A DNA stretch of 64,000 nt from Aliivibrio sp. (GTDB lineage: Bacteria; Pseudomonadota; Gammaproteobacteria; Enterobacterales; Vibrionaceae): contig JAESQY010000153.1 in assembly GCA_016764915.1 (NCBI GenBank), positions 102,251 to 166,250 on the forward strand. The letters run 5' to 3'. Every line of letters begins with the position of its first letter. Position 1 is the stretch's first letter. This document shows positions 1-10,268 of the stretch, one piece after another. A model generated the notes under the pieces. It saw only the letters and a list, made by a program, of their open reading frames with translations, made no database searches and was not told the DNA's origin. The position numbers and the translations under genes were made by a program.

Positions 1-973
1 GCGCGCTGATTTCCCACATGATCCAGTGTGACATACCATTGATACGCAGTGATAGACTCACCGCAATAGCAATTGAACCGACCGAGATTGCGGAGTCTAA
101 CCATAACCAAATAGACAAACCTGCTATCGCAAAAACCAGTAGGTAATTGATGATTTCAACGCAGATGTTAATGCCCGTCACTAGACGCATTTGTCGATGT
201 ACAGTATCCAAAAAACCGGCCATGCCCTCTTCAGCATATTGAGTTTCGCGTTGACTGTGAGAGAACAGCTTCACGGTGGATATATTGGTGTAACTGTCCA
301 CAATACGACCTGTCATGGTAGATCGTGCATCGGCTTGTTCAGTAGAGACTTTTTTCAGTTTTGGTACAAAATAGAACTGGATTGAAACGTAGGCGATAAA
401 CCACAGCAGTAGAGGGATCATTAAGCGGCTATCTGCTTGCCCAATCATCACAACCATGGCCGTGAAATAGACAGATACATACACCAATACATCCAGCAGT
501 TTCATGATGGTTTCGCGAACCGCTAAAGAGGTTTGCATTACTTTTGTGGCAATTCGGCCTGCAAAGTCATCTTGATAGAATGAGACACTTTGTTTGAGAA
601 GATAGCGATGAGCATTCCAACGAATGGACATCGGGTAGTTACCTAACAAGGTTTGATGGGTAAGCAAAGAGTGAATCAAAATTAAAATGGGAACACCGAG
701 CAAAACCACTCCACCCATCAACATTAAGGTGTCACCCTCTTGAGCAAGAAAGGTCTCTCGCTCATGGGTAGAGAGCCAGTCTACAAGTTGACCCATGAAG
801 CCAAACAGGGACACTTCAATGATGGCAATAATTGCACTTAATATGGACATACCGATCAACGGTTTTTTGAACCCTTTGGTGTAGTGTATGCAGAAGGCTA
901 AAATACCCTGGGGCGGCTGTGTCGGCTCTTGGCTTGGGAAAGCATTGGTTAATTTTTCAAAAAACTTGAGCAT
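1..973 (-). CDS. ABC exporter, fused permease/ATPase type, N-terminal part (partial)
   Basis: Reading the minus strand from the ATG at 973 gives 324 residues with no stop before the window edge, so the 3' part is missing. The visible part is an ABC exporter transmembrane domain. It has several long hydrophobic stretches (about residues 35-60, 75-95, 150-195 and 275-300), separated by polar loops such as the one containing FYQDDFAGRIATKVMQT, a pattern typical of MsbA/MdlB-like half-transporters. The ATPase domain would lie beyond base 1. The family is multidrug or lipid export in the inner membrane; the substrate cannot be told. A GAG element lies 5-8 bases before the start. Confidence 0.85.
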   Translation of the reverse strand, partial: MLKFFEKLTNAFPSQEPTQPPQGILAFCIHYTKGFKKPLIGMSILSAIIAIIEVSLFGFMGQLVDWLSTHERETFLAQEGDTLMLMGGVVLLGVPILILIHSLLTHQTLLGNYPMSIRWNAHRYLLKQSVSFYQDDFAGRIATKVMQTSLAVRETIMKLLDVLVYVSVYFTAMVVMIGQADSRLMIPLLLWFIAYVSIQFYFVPKLKKVSTEQADARSTMTGRIVDSYTNISTVKLFSHSQRETQYAEEGMAGFLDTVHRQMRLVTGINICVEIINYLLVFAIAGLSIWLWLDSAISVGSIAIAVSLSLRINGMSHWIMWEISA

Positions 974-1345
974 AGGACTCTACCCTGAAAAAAGAAGTGG
1001 TTAGCAATAAAACAAGATTTATAAGATAATCTACAGTTGCAATCAATAGATACTAACAGATTTATTATAATAAGAACGGGCAACGCTTTTCACTTAGGCT
1101 AGCCCTGATCTACAGCGTCAAGAGCTCATTATTGGTTTGGTCGCAGATCTAATGAGTGTTATGGGTTTTTTATTGGCAAAATAATGTCATCCTTAATAAG
1201 GAATGATATGACAGTGGCTTGTAAATATTGAGTAAAATAGTGCCATTATCGATCGAAGGCTGAATTTCTACGCATCTAAAGTGGATGGATTGTCTAAGTA
1301 GGTTAATCTTAATGGTAATGGGTGACGGTGTAATGAAGAGTAAAT
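974..1345. other. Intergenic region without a recognised gene
   Basis: This 372-base AT-rich spacer lies between the divergent ABC exporter and the small NTF2-like gene, so it should hold both promoters. I see no convincing -35/-10 pair. A short inverted repeat (CCTTAATAAGG, about 1193-1203) could be an operator; nothing else stands out. Confidence 0.5.
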
Positions 1346-1699
1346 ATGAATAGAGAGTTAGGAGAGTTAGTCCAAGATTTCATTACCATGAATCAAAACG
1401 GTGAAATTTTGAATTTATGTCAAAAGCATTACGATGAACAGGTGCTGATGTACAGTAATGGCTCCATTTTTGCTTCTTCAATGGAGGAGGCGTACAACAA
1501 ACAGAAAGTATTTGTTGATGATATTAAAACTCACAATATTACGTTTGTTTCTAAAAGTATTCATGACAATGTCACTGTATTGATTTTCCGATATAAAATG
1601 ATGACCCATAAATTTAAGAAAATCGATGTTATGGGAAAGCATACGTTGACTTGGAGTAATGGAAAAATTGTGGAAGAGCATTTTGAAACACTGTCTTAA
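1346..1699 (+). CDS. Small NTF2/SnoaL-like protein
   Basis: This 117-residue protein has the size and pattern of the NTF2/SnoaL fold. An N-terminal helix (LVQDFITMNQNGEILNLCQ) is followed by YDEQVLMYSNG, a linker with SMEEAYNKQKVF, and three alternating beta segments ending in TLTWSNGKIVEEHFET. In family members the N-terminal helices cover a pocket on a curved sheet, used for small-molecule binding or catalysis. The TLTWSNGKIVEEHF ending is a common SnoaL-like closing strand. No catalytic residues can be assigned. It stands alone, with no operon partner close by. The function is unknown and the fold call is moderately sure. Confidence 0.6.
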   Translation: MNRELGELVQDFITMNQNGEILNLCQKHYDEQVLMYSNGSIFASSMEEAYNKQKVFVDDIKTHNITFVSKSIHDNVTVLIFRYKMMTHKFKKIDVMGKHTLTWSNGKIVEEHFETLS

Positions 1700-1875
1700 T
1701 ACCTAAACATTATTCTAAAAATTAAATCAATTGTGTCAGTTTTCTTTACAGAGAAAAGACGGCAATAACATTAATTCCTGTAAGTCATTGAAATTATAGA
1801 CATATAAATAGTGGCATGCTTGTTGCTTTTAATGGGTTGATTGTATTTTAATTTGAAGATAGATAGGGAAAGTTT

Positions 1876-2481
1876 ATGAAGTCTACGTTTTTAGGACTTA
1901 TTGCAGCAAGTGTTTTAGCGCTAAGTGCACAAGTTAGTGCAGCGCCAATTTTAAGTGGTGATGTCCAGTCTGAAGATAGTTATGCCAAAATCGAATACTA
2001 TACATTAGCTAATCTTTCTACTGATGGTGAAAAAATTGAAAGTATTTCTTGGGATTTATCGTCAGTAAATATGTTTTTTGATACGGTAAATGTACTACCG
2101 GGTGTATTTAAATACCCACTTGTGACTAAAGATAGATTCTTAACTGGACACCACTTCCCACTTAGCACAGATATTGATGGAAAAAGCGTATTGACTATCA
2201 GTTTTGATCATTTTGATGCTGGCGAAGTGTTTACTTTTGGTGTGGATACGGATTTCTTTGGTTTAAATGAGCAAGAGAATCGAGTATTTGGCGCTGATTT
2301 TATAGGTTCATTATTAACCGTAAACTTCTCTGACGATACTACGCTATGGGGTAAATTTGAAGAGACCAATCGTGACGGAAAAGGCGCAGAAGTAACTGCT
2401 ATACCTGAACCTGGTTCGTTGGCGATTCTAGGTCTTGGTTTAGTTGGTTTTGCTTTTTCAAGAAGACAAAAGCGTAAATAA
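1876..2481 (+). CDS. PEP-CTERM sorted exported protein
   Basis: The 201-residue product begins with a Sec signal peptide (about residues 1-22, ending AQVSA-AP). It ends with a textbook PEP-CTERM tail: PEPGS, a hydrophobic helix LAILGLGLVGFAF and a basic end RRQKRK. In known systems such tails are processed by an exosortase (EpsH/XrtA) in bacteria that make exopolysaccharide. The body of about 150 residues is acidic, low in cysteine and rich in beta-prone segments, with no recognised domain. No exosortase gene lies in this window. A gggaaag ribosome site precedes the ATG, and a strong terminator follows. Likely secreted or surface-anchored; precise role unknown. Confidence 0.85.
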   Translation: MKSTFLGLIAASVLALSAQVSAAPILSGDVQSEDSYAKIEYYTLANLSTDGEKIESISWDLSSVNMFFDTVNVLPGVFKYPLVTKDRFLTGHHFPLSTDIDGKSVLTISFDHFDAGEVFTFGVDTDFFGLNEQENRVFGADFIGSLLTVNFSDDTTLWGKFEETNRDGKGAEVTAIPEPGSLAILGLGLVGFAFSRRQKRK

Positions 2482-2500
2482 TGAGATAACAAATTTTTCA

Positions 2501-2530
2501 AAGGCCAGCACATAGGTGCTGGCCTTTTTT
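2501..2530 (+). terminator. Intrinsic terminator after the PEP-CTERM gene
   Basis: An 11-bp perfect stem (2501-2511 with 2516-2526), a loop ATAG and a T-run ending at 2530. It lies between the convergent PEP-CTERM gene and anmK, and may also slow transcription from the anmK side. Confidence 0.9.
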
Positions 2531-2542
2531 GTGTTTGGTACT

Positions 2543-3643
2543 TTATACGTTATAGATAACACCGAGGCTGACAGCCTGTGTTGCCCCGGTAACTTCAGGA
2601 ACATTACTCGGCAGTTTATGAATCGCTTGATGAGCAAGCCAAGCGAAGGCCATTGCTTCCATGTAATCGCTATCTATTCCTAATTCATGTGTACTCTCGA
2701 CGATCCACTGCTGCAGTAGTTCCGACAAACGCTGAAACAGTAGTGGGTTTCTTGCTCCTCCTCCACATAAAAGCAATCTTGGATTTTCACCCTGCGCGTA
2801 TAAACGCGCTTCATTAGCGATGGTGACAGCAGTAAATTCGAGCAGTGTGGCTTGGATATCTCGTGCAGACACTGAGCAGGACTGAACCCTCTTTTCTAAC
2901 CAATCTATATTGAATAACTCGCGACCTGTACTTTTAGGCGCGGTGCGTTGCAGGTAGGGCTCTTGTAGAAGGTGCTGTAGTAGTGATTGATTTGTGTTCC
3001 CTGATTTTGCCCATAAAGCATCTTTGTCATAGCTGCAGTTTTGATGTTTTGAGATCCACAAATCCATCAGAACATTACCTGGTCCAGTATCGTAGCCTAA
3101 TACGGGATGGTCTCTTCTCAGTACAGAGATATTTGCCATACCACCAATATTAAGTACAACACAACTGGAATCCTGCTGTCCAAATAGGGTTCGATGAAAA
3201 GCGGGAGCCAGAGGTGCCCCTTGTCCCCCATAAGCCATATCTTTACGTCTAAAATCGGCTACCGTGGTGATCTGGGTGCGAGCTGCAATGAGGTTAGCAT
3301 CACCAATTTGCATGCTAAATGGATACTGACTATCAGGAGAGTGGAATACGGTTTGGCCGTGGCTGCCAATGGCGGTAATACTGTTAGCGTCGATGGAATA
3401 TTTCTGCAATAGATGCAACACTGCATCAGCAAACAGGTTGCCTAAACGATTATCTAGTTCGCCTACAGCAAACAGTGTAGTGGCCTGTCCAGTACACATA
3501 TTGAGTAGTTGTTGTTTAATTTCAGTGGGCATTGGATAAGCATCACTGTGTATTAAAGCGATCTGTTGTCCGTCAGTTTCCACTAATACCGTGTCGATAC
3601 CATCCATACTGGTACCAGACATAATTCCAATATAACGTTGCAT
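2543..3643 (-). CDS. anmK: Anhydro-N-acetylmuramic acid kinase
   Basis: AnmK phosphorylates and opens 1,6-anhydro-MurNAc to MurNAc-6-phosphate during murein recycling in the cytoplasm. The 366-residue product begins with the family phosphate-binding motif IMSGTSMDGID. It also shows GSHGQTVFH, VADFRRKDMAYGGQGAPLAP, NIGGMANIS, GYDTGPGN and LLCGGGARN, all typical of AnmK. Length matches the family. The start chosen is the ATG at 3643; a GTG sits directly before it. It is divergent from nagZ, the next enzyme type in the same pathway, with 134 bases between them. Confidence 0.97.
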   Translation of the reverse strand: MQRYIGIMSGTSMDGIDTVLVETDGQQIALIHSDAYPMPTEIKQQLLNMCTGQATTLFAVGELDNRLGNLFADAVLHLLQKYSIDANSITAIGSHGQTVFHSPDSQYPFSMQIGDANLIAARTQITTVADFRRKDMAYGGQGAPLAPAFHRTLFGQQDSSCVVLNIGGMANISVLRRDHPVLGYDTGPGNVLMDLWISKHQNCSYDKDALWAKSGNTNQSLLQHLLQEPYLQRTAPKSTGRELFNIDWLEKRVQSCSVSARDIQATLLEFTAVTIANEARLYAQGENPRLLLCGGGARNPLLFQRLSELLQQWIVESTHELGIDSDYMEAMAFAWLAHQAIHKLPSNVPEVTGATQAVSLGVIYNV

Positions 3644-3777
3644 CACTTCACTCTACCTTAATGTTTTGCTTATATTGCCACCTATTTAAACAAAACGCTG
3701 TTTTTTCCGCTTATGGATGTTAAAACTCTCTGCTAAGTGGTAATTTGGCGCTAAAGCGTAATCAATTGGAGTGAAAA

Positions 3778-4782
3778 ATGGGACCGTTGTGGTTAGATGT
3801 AGACAGTTATGAGTTAGATGCCCAAGAGCGAGAGATGTTAGATCATCCAACTGCTGGTGGTGTGATTCTGTTTGCCCACAATTTTCATGATAGTGCACAG
3901 TTAGCAGCGCTAACGGCTGCTATTCGAAAAGCCGCCAAACGGCCAATCCTGATTGGCGTTGATCAAGAGGGTGGTCGAGTACAACGCTTTCGAGATGAAT
4001 TTACGATTATTCCACCTGCGCAGTCTTATGCAATGTTTAATGATGGCAAAGAGTTGGCGACAACGGCAGGTTGGTTATTAGCCGCTGAACTGATTGCGCA
4101 TGATATCGATATTACTTTTGCCCCCGTTCTAGACCGTGGCTTTGATTGCAAAGCGATTGGTAGCCGCGCATTTGGTGAGTCAATTGATGAAGTGATTACT
4201 TACAGTACCGCCTTTATGCAAGGAATGAAACAAGCAGGTATGGCGACAACGGGTAAACACTTTCCTGGACACGGAGGCGTAATCGCGGACTCTCACCTTG
4301 AAACCCCGTATGATCAACGAGACAATATATTTGAGCGAGATATGACTATTTTTAAAGCTCAGATTGAAGCAGGTCTACTCGATGCGATGATGCCTGCCCA
4401 TGTTATTTACCCAAACTATGATGACCGACCAGCAAGTGGTTCCCCATACTGGTTAAAAGAGGTTCTAAGACAACAACTGGATTTTCAAGGTATTGTCTTT
4501 TCTGATGATCTTAATATGGAAGGTGCCGCCATTATGGGGTCTCCGACAGAGCGCTCTGTTCAAGCTCTTGAAGCGGGTTGTGATATGTTGTTGCTATGTA
4601 ATAATCGAGCGTCGAGCGAACAAGTATTAGATAATTTAACCGTGAGCAGTGTACCAACAGCAGCTTCTCTAATGAAGAGAGACAGTTACGATTATCGTAG
4701 TTTGAAATCATCGTCTATGTGGAAAGAGGCAACAGAAAAAATATACAGATTTAATGATCGTTGGCAAAACAGACATGGGTAA
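3778..4782 (+). CDS. nagZ: Beta-N-acetylhexosaminidase (murein recycling)
   Basis: NagZ removes GlcNAc from anhydro-muropeptides in the cytoplasm, giving the anhydro-MurNAc species that feed AnmK. It is a glycoside hydrolase family 3 enzyme. The 334-residue sequence starts MGPLWLDV like other Vibrio NagZ proteins. It carries the GH3 substrate loop KHFPGHG followed by DSHLETP, and the catalytic nucleophile region [11 protein letters not shown] near residue 247. [13 protein letters not shown] is also conserved. A ggagtg ribosome site precedes the start. It lies head to head with anmK. In other species NagZ activity also influences AmpC beta-lactamase induction. Confidence 0.97.
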   Translation: MGPLWLDVDSYELDAQEREMLDHPTAGGVILFAHNFHDSAQLAALTAAIRKAAKRPILIGVDQEGGRVQRFRDEFTIIPPAQSYAMFNDGKELATTAGWLLAAELIAHDIDITFAPVLDRGFDCKAIGSRAFGESIDEVITYSTAFMQGMKQAGMATTGKHFPGHGGVIADSHLETPYDQRDNIFERDMTIFKAQIEAGLLDAMMPAHVIYPNYDDRPASGSPYWLKEVLRQQLDFQGIVFSDDLNMEGAAIMGSPTERSVQALEAGCDMLLLCNNRASSEQVLDNLTVSSVPTAASLMKRDSYDYRSLKSSSMWKEATEKIYRFNDRWQNRHG

Positions 4783-4808
4783 ACATTACGGATAATCTAG
4801 ACAAAACT

Positions 4809-4836
4809 AGGCTTATATAACATATAGGCCTTTTTT
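4809..4836 (+). terminator. Terminator between nagZ and the chemoreceptor gene
   Basis: Stem 4809-4818 pairs with 4822-4831 (one G-T pair), loop AAC, then six T. It serves nagZ and touches the 3' end of the convergent chemoreceptor gene. Confidence 0.8.
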
Positions 4837-4837
4837 A

Positions 4838-6838
4838 TTATTCAGGTAGAGTGAATTGACTGATCTGTTGATTTAACTCAACCATACGACGCTGTACTAA
4901 AGCGATTTCATCGTTCATTGAGGTAATCAGTTGGTTGGTATCGTTCATTTGAAGCGTTAGGTTTTCAAGATCAGAGTTGACTGAGTTTGCGGTTTCAGAT
5001 TGTTCAAAAGTAGCGGCCGCAATACTGGTATTAAACTGAGAAATTTCATCTACGGCGTTGTTCAAAGCGTCGATATATTCAATCGCATCAGAAACAGAAT
5101 CTTTGGTTTGATCACTGATACCTCGGCTCTCTTGCATGTGTTCAAAAGAGGCTTTGGCGTTGGATTGAATACCACTGAGCAACAGTCTAATATCTTCAGA
5201 GGCTAGTTGGCTTCTCTGAGCTAATTGCCGTACTTCATCTGCAACTACCGCGAATCCTCGCCCTTGATCGCCCGCTCTTGCTGCCTCAATGGCGGCGTTA
5301 AGTGCTAATAAGTTTGTCTGTTCTGAAACGGAGGTAATGGTATCGAGTATGGTAGAGACATTAAGTGTTTGACGGTCGAGTTCAGAAACCCGGCTAAAAG
5401 TCTCTTCAATACTGGAGTGCAGTTTTATAGTTGCATCGGCTGATGACCGAGACTGCTTAAGACAATCTTGAGCATTGGAACCGGCCGTTTCAGTAGAGGT
5501 CTGTGCATTGTTGGTAACCCCTGATATCTCGGCACTGGTTTGCGCCATCTCAGTCATTGCCGTTGCAATACTGTCACAACGAGAATAACTCTCCGCGGAT
5601 GCTTGGAGTGCACAGTTCATTAATCGAGTCAGTTCTGATAGTTCGTTTTGAGTTTGAGTAGCGGCTTTAACCGCTGACGCTAGAGGGCTAGCCATGCTAT
5701 CAATTAAGTGATCAATGTGTTTTGCAATTTCACTAAATTCATCATTTTTGTTATCAGATAGTGTTAATGATAAATTTTTAGTTGATGCGATTTTTTCAAT
5801 ATCGATACTAAAATGTTTTACTCGGCGGTTGATGCTACGAATACTTAATATTGAAATGATGATCATCGGAATCATAATGAGTATAGCGATGGCAAGGTAG
5901 AGATAAATGCTCTTTTTGGCGGTCGCCATGTTCGCAATTGATTGTGAGGTAATTTGCAAAGAGAGTTGATCACTGATTGATTTTATCTGTCCAATTCGTT
6001 TGGTGGCTAATGGGAACCAAAACGATGATTTAGGACCTTCCACTGCATCTAACGTATTTTTTTGAGCTAAGAACTCACTCTGAATCTGTTCAACTTGCTG
6101 CCAACTTGACGATGAGAGGGCATTCGTTAAATCTTGAGCTGTTGCGGTATTGAGAGTGAGCTGGGCTTGTCGCAGCGCCATCTTTTCAGCGTTAATGTAG
6201 CTATTAATATTAGTATAGCGGTCAAGTGACGCTTTTTTCCCTGCAAATACGCCATTGAGAGCGCCCCTTGCTTTTCCTGCCTCCTCTTTCATCTGCAACA
6301 GCGAGTGTAATCCTTGCATATCCTGCTTTAATTGTTTTGAGTTTGTTTGAGAAAGAAGGATATTAATGCTGTCTAAAGAGAGTTGATTGAGATGGCTGTA
6401 AAACTGGAAAGGGGAGAGTGTTAAGGTTAATGAGTCTACTTGTTGACGCACACTGTCTTTGAGTTGTAGCTGTTTTTTTATATCACTGATAAGAGTGCTG
6501 ACTAGGGTAGGGTCAAGATATTCAGATTGAAATGAGAGCAACTCTTGCTGTGCGCTATCAGCTTTATCTCTTTGAGCATTAAGAGCACTGTGATCACTCT
6601 TCCCTTTCGCCGCTAGAAAACCAGCCGTTAATCCTCTTTCTACAGCAAAATTATGTGCTAGATGATCAAGTAGTGTAAATAGAGAGACGGCTTCTTGAGA
6701 ACGAAAAGCGTCATAATAGTCACTCTTTACCTGCATAAGAAGTTTGCTTAAAAAGAGGGTTGCTAAGAGTATTGGGACGATAGCAATTAAACTTAGCCGT
6801 GAACGGATACTATTAAATTTTATAAAAGTAAAATCCAT
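4838..6838 (-). CDS. Methyl-accepting chemotaxis protein with nitrate-sensing (NIT) domain
   Basis: This 666-residue chemoreceptor has a membrane helix near residues 12-33. A helical periplasmic domain of about 270 residues follows, carrying the NIT-type signature [14 protein letters not shown] second membrane helix ([18 protein letters not shown]), a HAMP-like segment and a cytoplasmic signalling domain with the highly conserved hairpin tip ([20 protein letters not shown]) complete it. NIT domains are known to bind nitrate or nitrite. Its place at the end of the nitrate cluster supports nitrate taxis. The start at 6838 is chosen because GGAG lies 6 bases upstream; an in-frame ATG 24 codons earlier lacks this and would add a non-conserved leader. 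Confidence 0.9.
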   Translation of the reverse strand: MDFTFIKFNSIRSRLSLIAIVPILLATLFLSKLLMQVKSDYYDAFRSQEAVSLFTLLDHLAHNFAVERGLTAGFLAAKGKSDHSALNAQRDKADSAQQELLSFQSEYLDPTLVSTLISDIKKQLQLKDSVRQQVDSLTLTLSPFQFYSHLNQLSLDSINILLSQTNSKQLKQDMQGLHSLLQMKEEAGKARGALNGVFAGKKASLDRYTNINSYINAEKMALRQAQLTLNTATAQDLTNALSSSSWQQVEQIQSEFLAQKNTLDAVEGPKSSFWFPLATKRIGQIKSISDQLSLQITSQSIANMATAKKSIYLYLAIAILIMIPMIIISILSIRSINRRVKHFSIDIEKIASTKNLSLTLSDNKNDEFSEIAKHIDHLIDSMASPLASAVKAATQTQNELSELTRLMNCALQASAESYSRCDSIATAMTEMAQTSAEISGVTNNAQTSTETAGSNAQDCLKQSRSSADATIKLHSSIEETFSRVSELDRQTLNVSTILDTITSVSEQTNLLALNAAIEAARAGDQGRGFAVVADEVRQLAQRSQLASEDIRLLLSGIQSNAKASFEHMQESRGISDQTKDSVSDAIEYIDALNNAVDEISQFNTSIAAATFEQSETANSVNSDLENLTLQMNDTNQLITSMNDEIALVQRRMVELNQQISQFTLPE

Positions 6839-6941
6839 GAATCTCCAGTGTTTCCGTAATGATAAGTTTTTGTTACCGACCATTATGGACATGAAATATA
6901 TGAAATTCAATATTCATATAAAATGCATGGTTATTTATTAA

Positions 6942-8717
6942 TCACCATGATTTTATAAATGCAGTTAAGAGGATCAATTCTAAGCTCGCAATCAGAGCGA
7001 ATAAAAACGCGATTGCCTGCCAAAAACGAGTTGGATTTCGAACAATAAGAGGGGCGGTGTTTAACTCGGTTAAAAACGTCGGGTTAGGGGTGTATAGATC
7101 GGTGATAAATTCACTTTTTGCTTCATACCTACACTGTGCAGAAGGGTGACAGGCTTTTTTTAAGGTAGCATCAATCCAAGTTGGAAGCTCGCTTCTAAAC
7201 TGTATTGCTGAGCGGTAGTTCCATTTAATGTGGCGTGCTCTCGATAAAGATTGGCTTGAGATCGTTTTGTAGGGTAAATGGCCAGTTAACAGTTCATAAG
7301 TGATGACGGCAACGGAGAAAAGGTCTGAACAAGAGCTCGCTTTTTCGCCATTTAAATATTCAGGGGCAATGTAGTTAACAGCACCTAGTGGAATATCATC
7401 GGTCAACGAGGAGTGAATTTCATCAAAACCATCGATTTGAACTGCGCCAAAGTCGATGATCGTGATTTTATTATCATCGGTAATCATGATGTTTTCTGGT
7501 TTTAAATCTCTATGCACCATAGCTGAGCGTTGAAAAACCCGTACTGCAGTGAGGATATTTTTGGTGATCGTTCTGACCATGTCTAAGCTGGGTTTTTGGT
7601 TATCGTACATCCATTGTCTTAGTGTGCATCCCTCGACAATATCGCAAACATGATAGAGAAATTGAGCATCATTAGAGCGAGGGTGGATTTTCATTATAGC
7701 ACTGTGATTGAGCTTTCTTCCAGCCCATTGCTCCTTGGCAAAGCCTTCGAGGTAACCAATATCATCAGCAAAGTTGAGAGATGGTGCTTTTAAAACATAC
7801 TCTTGATGATCAATGTGACTGGTTGCTAGATAGACATGACTGCGCGGCCCGCTGTACAGCACCTTAGTGATTGTAAAGTGATCAATATCATTACCAACAA
7901 CCAACGCAGGGGGAATGGAATATTGGGTAAGTTCGGAAAACAGTTCACTGACATTTGCATTAGGGATCTCATCAATGTGAACGAGTAGAGCACTCAGGTT
8001 ATCAATACTCCCCCCAGCCAATGCATTTTTTGCCATCTGTTCGGTACAGGCTTCCAGTTGTTTGGAGCTCAGTGAATTTGAGTGAGTTAGGGCTGATAGG
8101 AATTTTGTTAGTTTCGCTATTGTCAGCCAGTCATGAATACCGTCGCTGGTCAGTAAGTAGAGATCATTTTTTTCCAGGTTGATTTTTTGGTAGTCAATAT
8201 CAAGAGTAGAGTCCATACCCAGTGCACGAACTAAAAAATGACGATTTCCATACTGGGCTCGAGTATGATCTTGAGTCAACTGCTGCAATTTCCCGTCACG
8301 AAATCGGTAAATTCGACTATCGCCGACATGAAATAGATACGCAGTCGTTGATTTAAAAATTATTGAGCTGAGTGTGCTGACAAAACCATTATGGCGTAAG
8401 TCATTATGCTTGCCGTGCTGGAATAACCAGCCATTGAGAGAGTTTAGAACTTTTCCCGCTGACTCCTTCACACTCCAACTCTGCGGCGTGCAGTAGTAGT
8501 CGTCAATAAATTGAGTGACACTGATATGGCTAGCTTGTTGGGCATTATTACTGCAACTCACACCATCAGCAAGGCTGGCAACGATGCCCTTATGTTTGAG
8601 CTCTGAAACATTGCTCGGGGTTTTGCTGGCAAACGCATCTTGATTGCTGTCCCTTACGCCAGCATCAGAGTATCCGCCAATATTCACCGTTAATTTGTTA
8701 ATGGCTTCAGTGTCCAT
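6942..8717 (-). CDS. Bifunctional PP2C-type phosphatase / Ser-Thr protein kinase, membrane anchored
   Basis: A 591-residue fusion. Residues 10-245 form a PP2C phosphatase with the metal-site motifs RDSNQDAF, LADGVS, FHVGDSRIYR and LTSDGIHDW. Residues about 270-530 form a Hanks-type kinase: lysine in YVLKAP, catalytic loop VHRDLKPENIMI, IDFGAVQ, and the APE-like IAPEYLNG. A single C-terminal membrane helix follows (AFLFALIASLELILLTAFI), so both enzyme domains face the cytoplasm. A kinase of this type is known beside nirBD and the nitrate transporter in Pseudomonas. Targets are unknown; control of nitrate uptake or reduction is an inference from position. All key catalytic residues appear present. 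The ATG at 8717 is preceded by an in-frame TTG. Confidence 0.9.
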   Translation of the reverse strand: MDTEAINKLTVNIGGYSDAGVRDSNQDAFASKTPSNVSELKHKGIVASLADGVSCSNNAQQASHISVTQFIDDYYCTPQSWSVKESAGKVLNSLNGWLFQHGKHNDLRHNGFVSTLSSIIFKSTTAYLFHVGDSRIYRFRDGKLQQLTQDHTRAQYGNRHFLVRALGMDSTLDIDYQKINLEKNDLYLLTSDGIHDWLTIAKLTKFLSALTHSNSLSSKQLEACTEQMAKNALAGGSIDNLSALLVHIDEIPNANVSELFSELTQYSIPPALVVGNDIDHFTITKVLYSGPRSHVYLATSHIDHQEYVLKAPSLNFADDIGYLEGFAKEQWAGRKLNHSAIMKIHPRSNDAQFLYHVCDIVEGCTLRQWMYDNQKPSLDMVRTITKNILTAVRVFQRSAMVHRDLKPENIMITDDNKITIIDFGAVQIDGFDEIHSSLTDDIPLGAVNYIAPEYLNGEKASSCSDLFSVAVITYELLTGHLPYKTISSQSLSRARHIKWNYRSAIQFRSELPTWIDATLKKACHPSAQCRYEAKSEFITDLYTPNPTFLTELNTAPLIVRNPTRFWQAIAFLFALIASLELILLTAFIKSW

Positions 8718-8744
8718 CAATCTATTGCCTCTTTATATTCAGTA

Positions 8745-10217
8745 CTATTGACTGGCCACATCAATTAGCGTCACACTGCCGTCTTGGTTTATCTCCGCCA
8801 TCTGGCCTTTTGGCTCTTCCATTAGGATCAACGTAGCAAATCCAACCACTGCAGTCGCGGAAATCACATAGAAAAAAGTTTGATAGCTAACAAATGACAA
8901 CACGGTTAAGTACACCACGGCACCGACATTACCATACGCACCTGTCATACCTGCAATTTGTCCAGTCATGCGACGTTTGATTAATGGAACGGTAGCAAAT
9001 ACAGCCCCCTCACCCGCTTGCACAAAGAATGAACATGCCATTGCGCCAGCAACAGCAAGCCATAAAGTCCACTCTGACGTTATCTGTGCCATAAGCAGAT
9101 AACCCAGAGCTAAACCTGCGGTTAAAATGAGTAACGTTGGTTTACGTCCACATTTATCAGATATCCAACCGCCTCCTGGCCTTGAAATTAGGTTCATAAA
9201 TGCATAGGAGGCTGCGACCATACCGGCAACCACAGGGCTTAATGAAAAAGTTTCCGAAAAGAAAAGTGGCAGCATGGAGACCACGGCTAACTCTGAACCA
9301 AAAGTGGCAAAGTAGAGTATATTCAGCACGGCAACTTGCTTGAATTTGTACTGATGGATCTCTTCGACGGGTTGTTTGAAAATGGATTTGTTTACTTTCC
9401 AAACTTGCGACAACTCGTAGAGGTACAACAACACTAAGCTGGCATAAAGCGTATAAGTTGCATTAATAGAGATCATCGAAATGTTGGCGGGTGATAACTT
9501 CCAAGCAAGAAGTGCAAGGGCGGCATACATTGGCAGTTTCATCACGAGCAGCAAAAAGAAATCGCTTTTTGAGGTCACTTCCATCGCGGTTAGATTGGCA
9601 GGTCTAAAATAGGTAGAACCCTTTGGGGTATCAGAGACATTAAAATAGAAAATAAAGCCAAATATCAAGCTAACAATACCAGTTAATGCCATCGCATACC
9701 TCCACCCCTCATCACCACCTAAAAGAAGCGCTACGGTGGGCAGTGTGAACGCAGCAGCAGCAGAGCCAAAGTTGCCCCAGCCACCATAGATGCCTTCCGC
9801 TGTGCCTAATTCATTGTGTGGAAACCACTCAGAAACGAGACGGATACCAATGACAAAACCGGCACCAATAAAGCCAAGAGCAAAACGTGCAATGGCTGCT
9901 TGAACAAAGTTTTCAGAAAAAGCGAAGACGAAACAAGGCACTGAGCATAACACCAATAATGCCGAGTAAACTATTTTCGGACCATATTTATCGGTCAATG
10001 ACCCAACGATGACTCGTGCTGGAATAGTAATGGCAACGTTAAGGATCAACAGGGTTTTTACCTGTTCGGTCGTCAGCCCTAATGTCTCTTTAACAGCCTG
10101 TAATAGTGGAGCAAAGTTAAACCACACCATGAAAGTGATAAAAAAAGCCATCCAACTGAGGTGTAGAATCTTCATTTTGCCGCTAAAAGCAAAAAGATTG
10201 AATGAGGAGGTACTCAT
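8745..10217 (-). CDS. MFS nitrate/nitrite transporter (NarK/NasA family)
   Basis: The 490-residue major facilitator protein has about 12 membrane helices and a polar middle loop around residues 195-300. It shows the NarK/NasA-type features FFITFMVWFNFAPL in helix 1, SLTDKYGPK between helices 2 and 3, GWGNFGSAAA (first nitrate signature), GGWISDKCGRKP and GMTGAYGNVGAV (second nitrate signature). It should import nitrate, possibly exporting nitrite, across the inner membrane for NasA and NirBD. It sits 51 bases after nirD and 24 bases before the kinase/phosphatase gene, consistent with one operon. The middle loop is larger than usual and holds one or two extra helices. Confidence 0.93.
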   Translation of the reverse strand: MSTSSFNLFAFSGKMKILHLSWMAFFITFMVWFNFAPLLQAVKETLGLTTEQVKTLLILNVAITIPARVIVGSLTDKYGPKIVYSALLVLCSVPCFVFAFSENFVQAAIARFALGFIGAGFVIGIRLVSEWFPHNELGTAEGIYGGWGNFGSAAAAFTLPTVALLLGGDEGWRYAMALTGIVSLIFGFIFYFNVSDTPKGSTYFRPANLTAMEVTSKSDFFLLLVMKLPMYAALALLAWKLSPANISMISINATYTLYASLVLLYLYELSQVWKVNKSIFKQPVEEIHQYKFKQVAVLNILYFATFGSELAVVSMLPLFFSETFSLSPVVAGMVAASYAFMNLISRPGGGWISDKCGRKPTLLILTAGLALGYLLMAQITSEWTLWLAVAGAMACSFFVQAGEGAVFATVPLIKRRMTGQIAGMTGAYGNVGAVVYLTVLSFVSYQTFFYVISATAVVGFATLILMEEPKGQMAEINQDGSVTLIDVASQ

Positions 10218-10268
10218 GATAACGTCCTTGTAATTATCGAGGTGATTAATAGGAGTTGTTGAACTCAG

